Part shown: one piece after another, positions 6,537 to 6,664 of the stretch
Layout of the letters: the number at the start of each line of letters is the position of its first letter
How positions within the stretch are numbered: position 1 is the first letter of the stretch
Assembly (NCBI GenBank): GCA_937890845.1
Contig: CALADR010000370.1
Location: 1 to 6,664 of the forward strand
DNA from: an uncultured Bacteroidales bacterium
Lineage (GTDB): Bacteria; Bacteroidota; Bacteroidia; Bacteroidales; UBA932
Length of the DNA stretch: 6,664 bases
Reading direction: 5' to 3'
The notes under the pieces: generated by a model
What the model saw: only the letters and a program-made list of their open reading frames with translations
Told to the model about the DNA's origin: nothing
Databases searched by the model: none
Program-made: the position numbers and the translations under genes

Positions 6537-6664
6537 ATCTATTCTTGTTTTATATCCTTTTTAATTTCAGCGTTTTTCAACTGCAAAATTACATATTACT
6601 TTCTTTTGTTCAAACTGTTTTGGAAAACATCGGGGAAAGATTCCACTGCCTGATGCGATACTAT
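6537..6664. other. Non-coding region upstream of glyQS
   Basis: This stretch holds the glyQS promoter and, one base upstream of its -33 element, a dyad of two 6-base arms around a 2-base centre at 6616-6629 (TGTTTT, GG, AAAACA on the plus strand). Bases 6630-6664 show no recognisable gene or site. No T-box-like structure is visible in the roughly 40-base leader, which is too short to hold one. Confidence 0.6.
6584..6614 (-). promoter_or_regulatory. Primary-sigma (Bacteroides-type) promoter for glyQS
   Basis: Read on the minus strand, TTTG at 6611-6614 is followed after exactly 19 bases by TAATTTTG at 6584-6591. This is a full match to the Bacteroides consensus of a -33 TTTG and a -7 TAnnTTTG with 19-21 bp between them. 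Transcription would start near 6577, giving a leader of about 40 bases before the glyQS ATG at 6536. The leader is A/T-rich and has only a weak AAAGGA-like element about 15 bases ahead of the start codon. The predicted transcript would also carry the small membrane-protein gene. Confidence 0.8.

Noticed and set aside
4699..6633. Shared 10-mer CCGATGTTTT (minus strand) upstream of both the sigma gene (4699-4708) and glyQS (6624-6633).
   Set aside because: Direct 10-base matches are expected many times by chance in 6.6 kb, the flanks differ, and the distances to the start codons differ (about 39 and 88 bases).
6596..6664. A short minus-strand frame open from the right edge to a TAA at 6596-6598, possibly the tail of an upstream gene.
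   Set aside because: Twenty-two codons without a stop are common by chance, a second frame is also open there, and it would run into the glyQS promoter. There is too little to support a gene.

Overview
The window looks like a chromosomal segment from a member of the Bacteroidota, most likely order Bacteroidales. Three things point there: an ECF sigma / FecR-type anti-sigma / STN-TonB receptor / DUF4249 lipoprotein cluster, a single-chain alpha2-type glycyl-tRNA synthetase, and an exact match to the Bacteroides primary promoter consensus (TTTG, 19 bp, TAnnTTTG) upstream of the synthetase. Shine-Dalgarno sequences are weak or absent, which also fits. I cannot name the genus or species from sequence alone.

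All supported genes lie on the minus strand, so transcription runs from right to left. From the right: a 128-bp non-coding stretch with a well-formed promoter (6537-6664); glyQS, glycyl-tRNA synthetase (4995-6536); a 65-residue two-helix membrane protein of unknown function five bases behind it (4792-4989); a 131-bp gap with a possible weak terminator-like hairpin (4661-4791); then an ECF sigma factor (4136-4660), its FecR-family anti-sigma factor (3185-4036), an outer-membrane TonB-dependent receptor with an N-terminal STN signalling domain (715-3171), and a DUF4249 lipoprotein that runs off the left edge (1-708, C-terminus missing). No mobile element, CRISPR array, tRNA or rRNA was seen.

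The left four genes form a cell-surface signalling and uptake module of the FecI-FecR-FecA type. By analogy with that family, ligand binding at the receptor is passed through its periplasmic STN domain to the C-terminal domain of the inner-membrane FecR protein, which then frees or activates the sigma factor to transcribe target genes, probably including this receptor operon. The DUF4249 lipoprotein occupies the slot held by SusD in glycan-uptake systems and may be an accessory subunit of the receptor. The ligand cannot be read from the sequence. The most notable departure from the usual layout is that the receptor goes almost directly from STN to plug, without the carboxypeptidase-regulatory-like domain that often sits between them in Bacteroidota receptors.

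The module is of a known general type; I did not find a clearly unprecedented system here. The less explained items are the receptor architecture, the unidentified small membrane protein behind glyQS, and the untested role of the DUF4249 partner.
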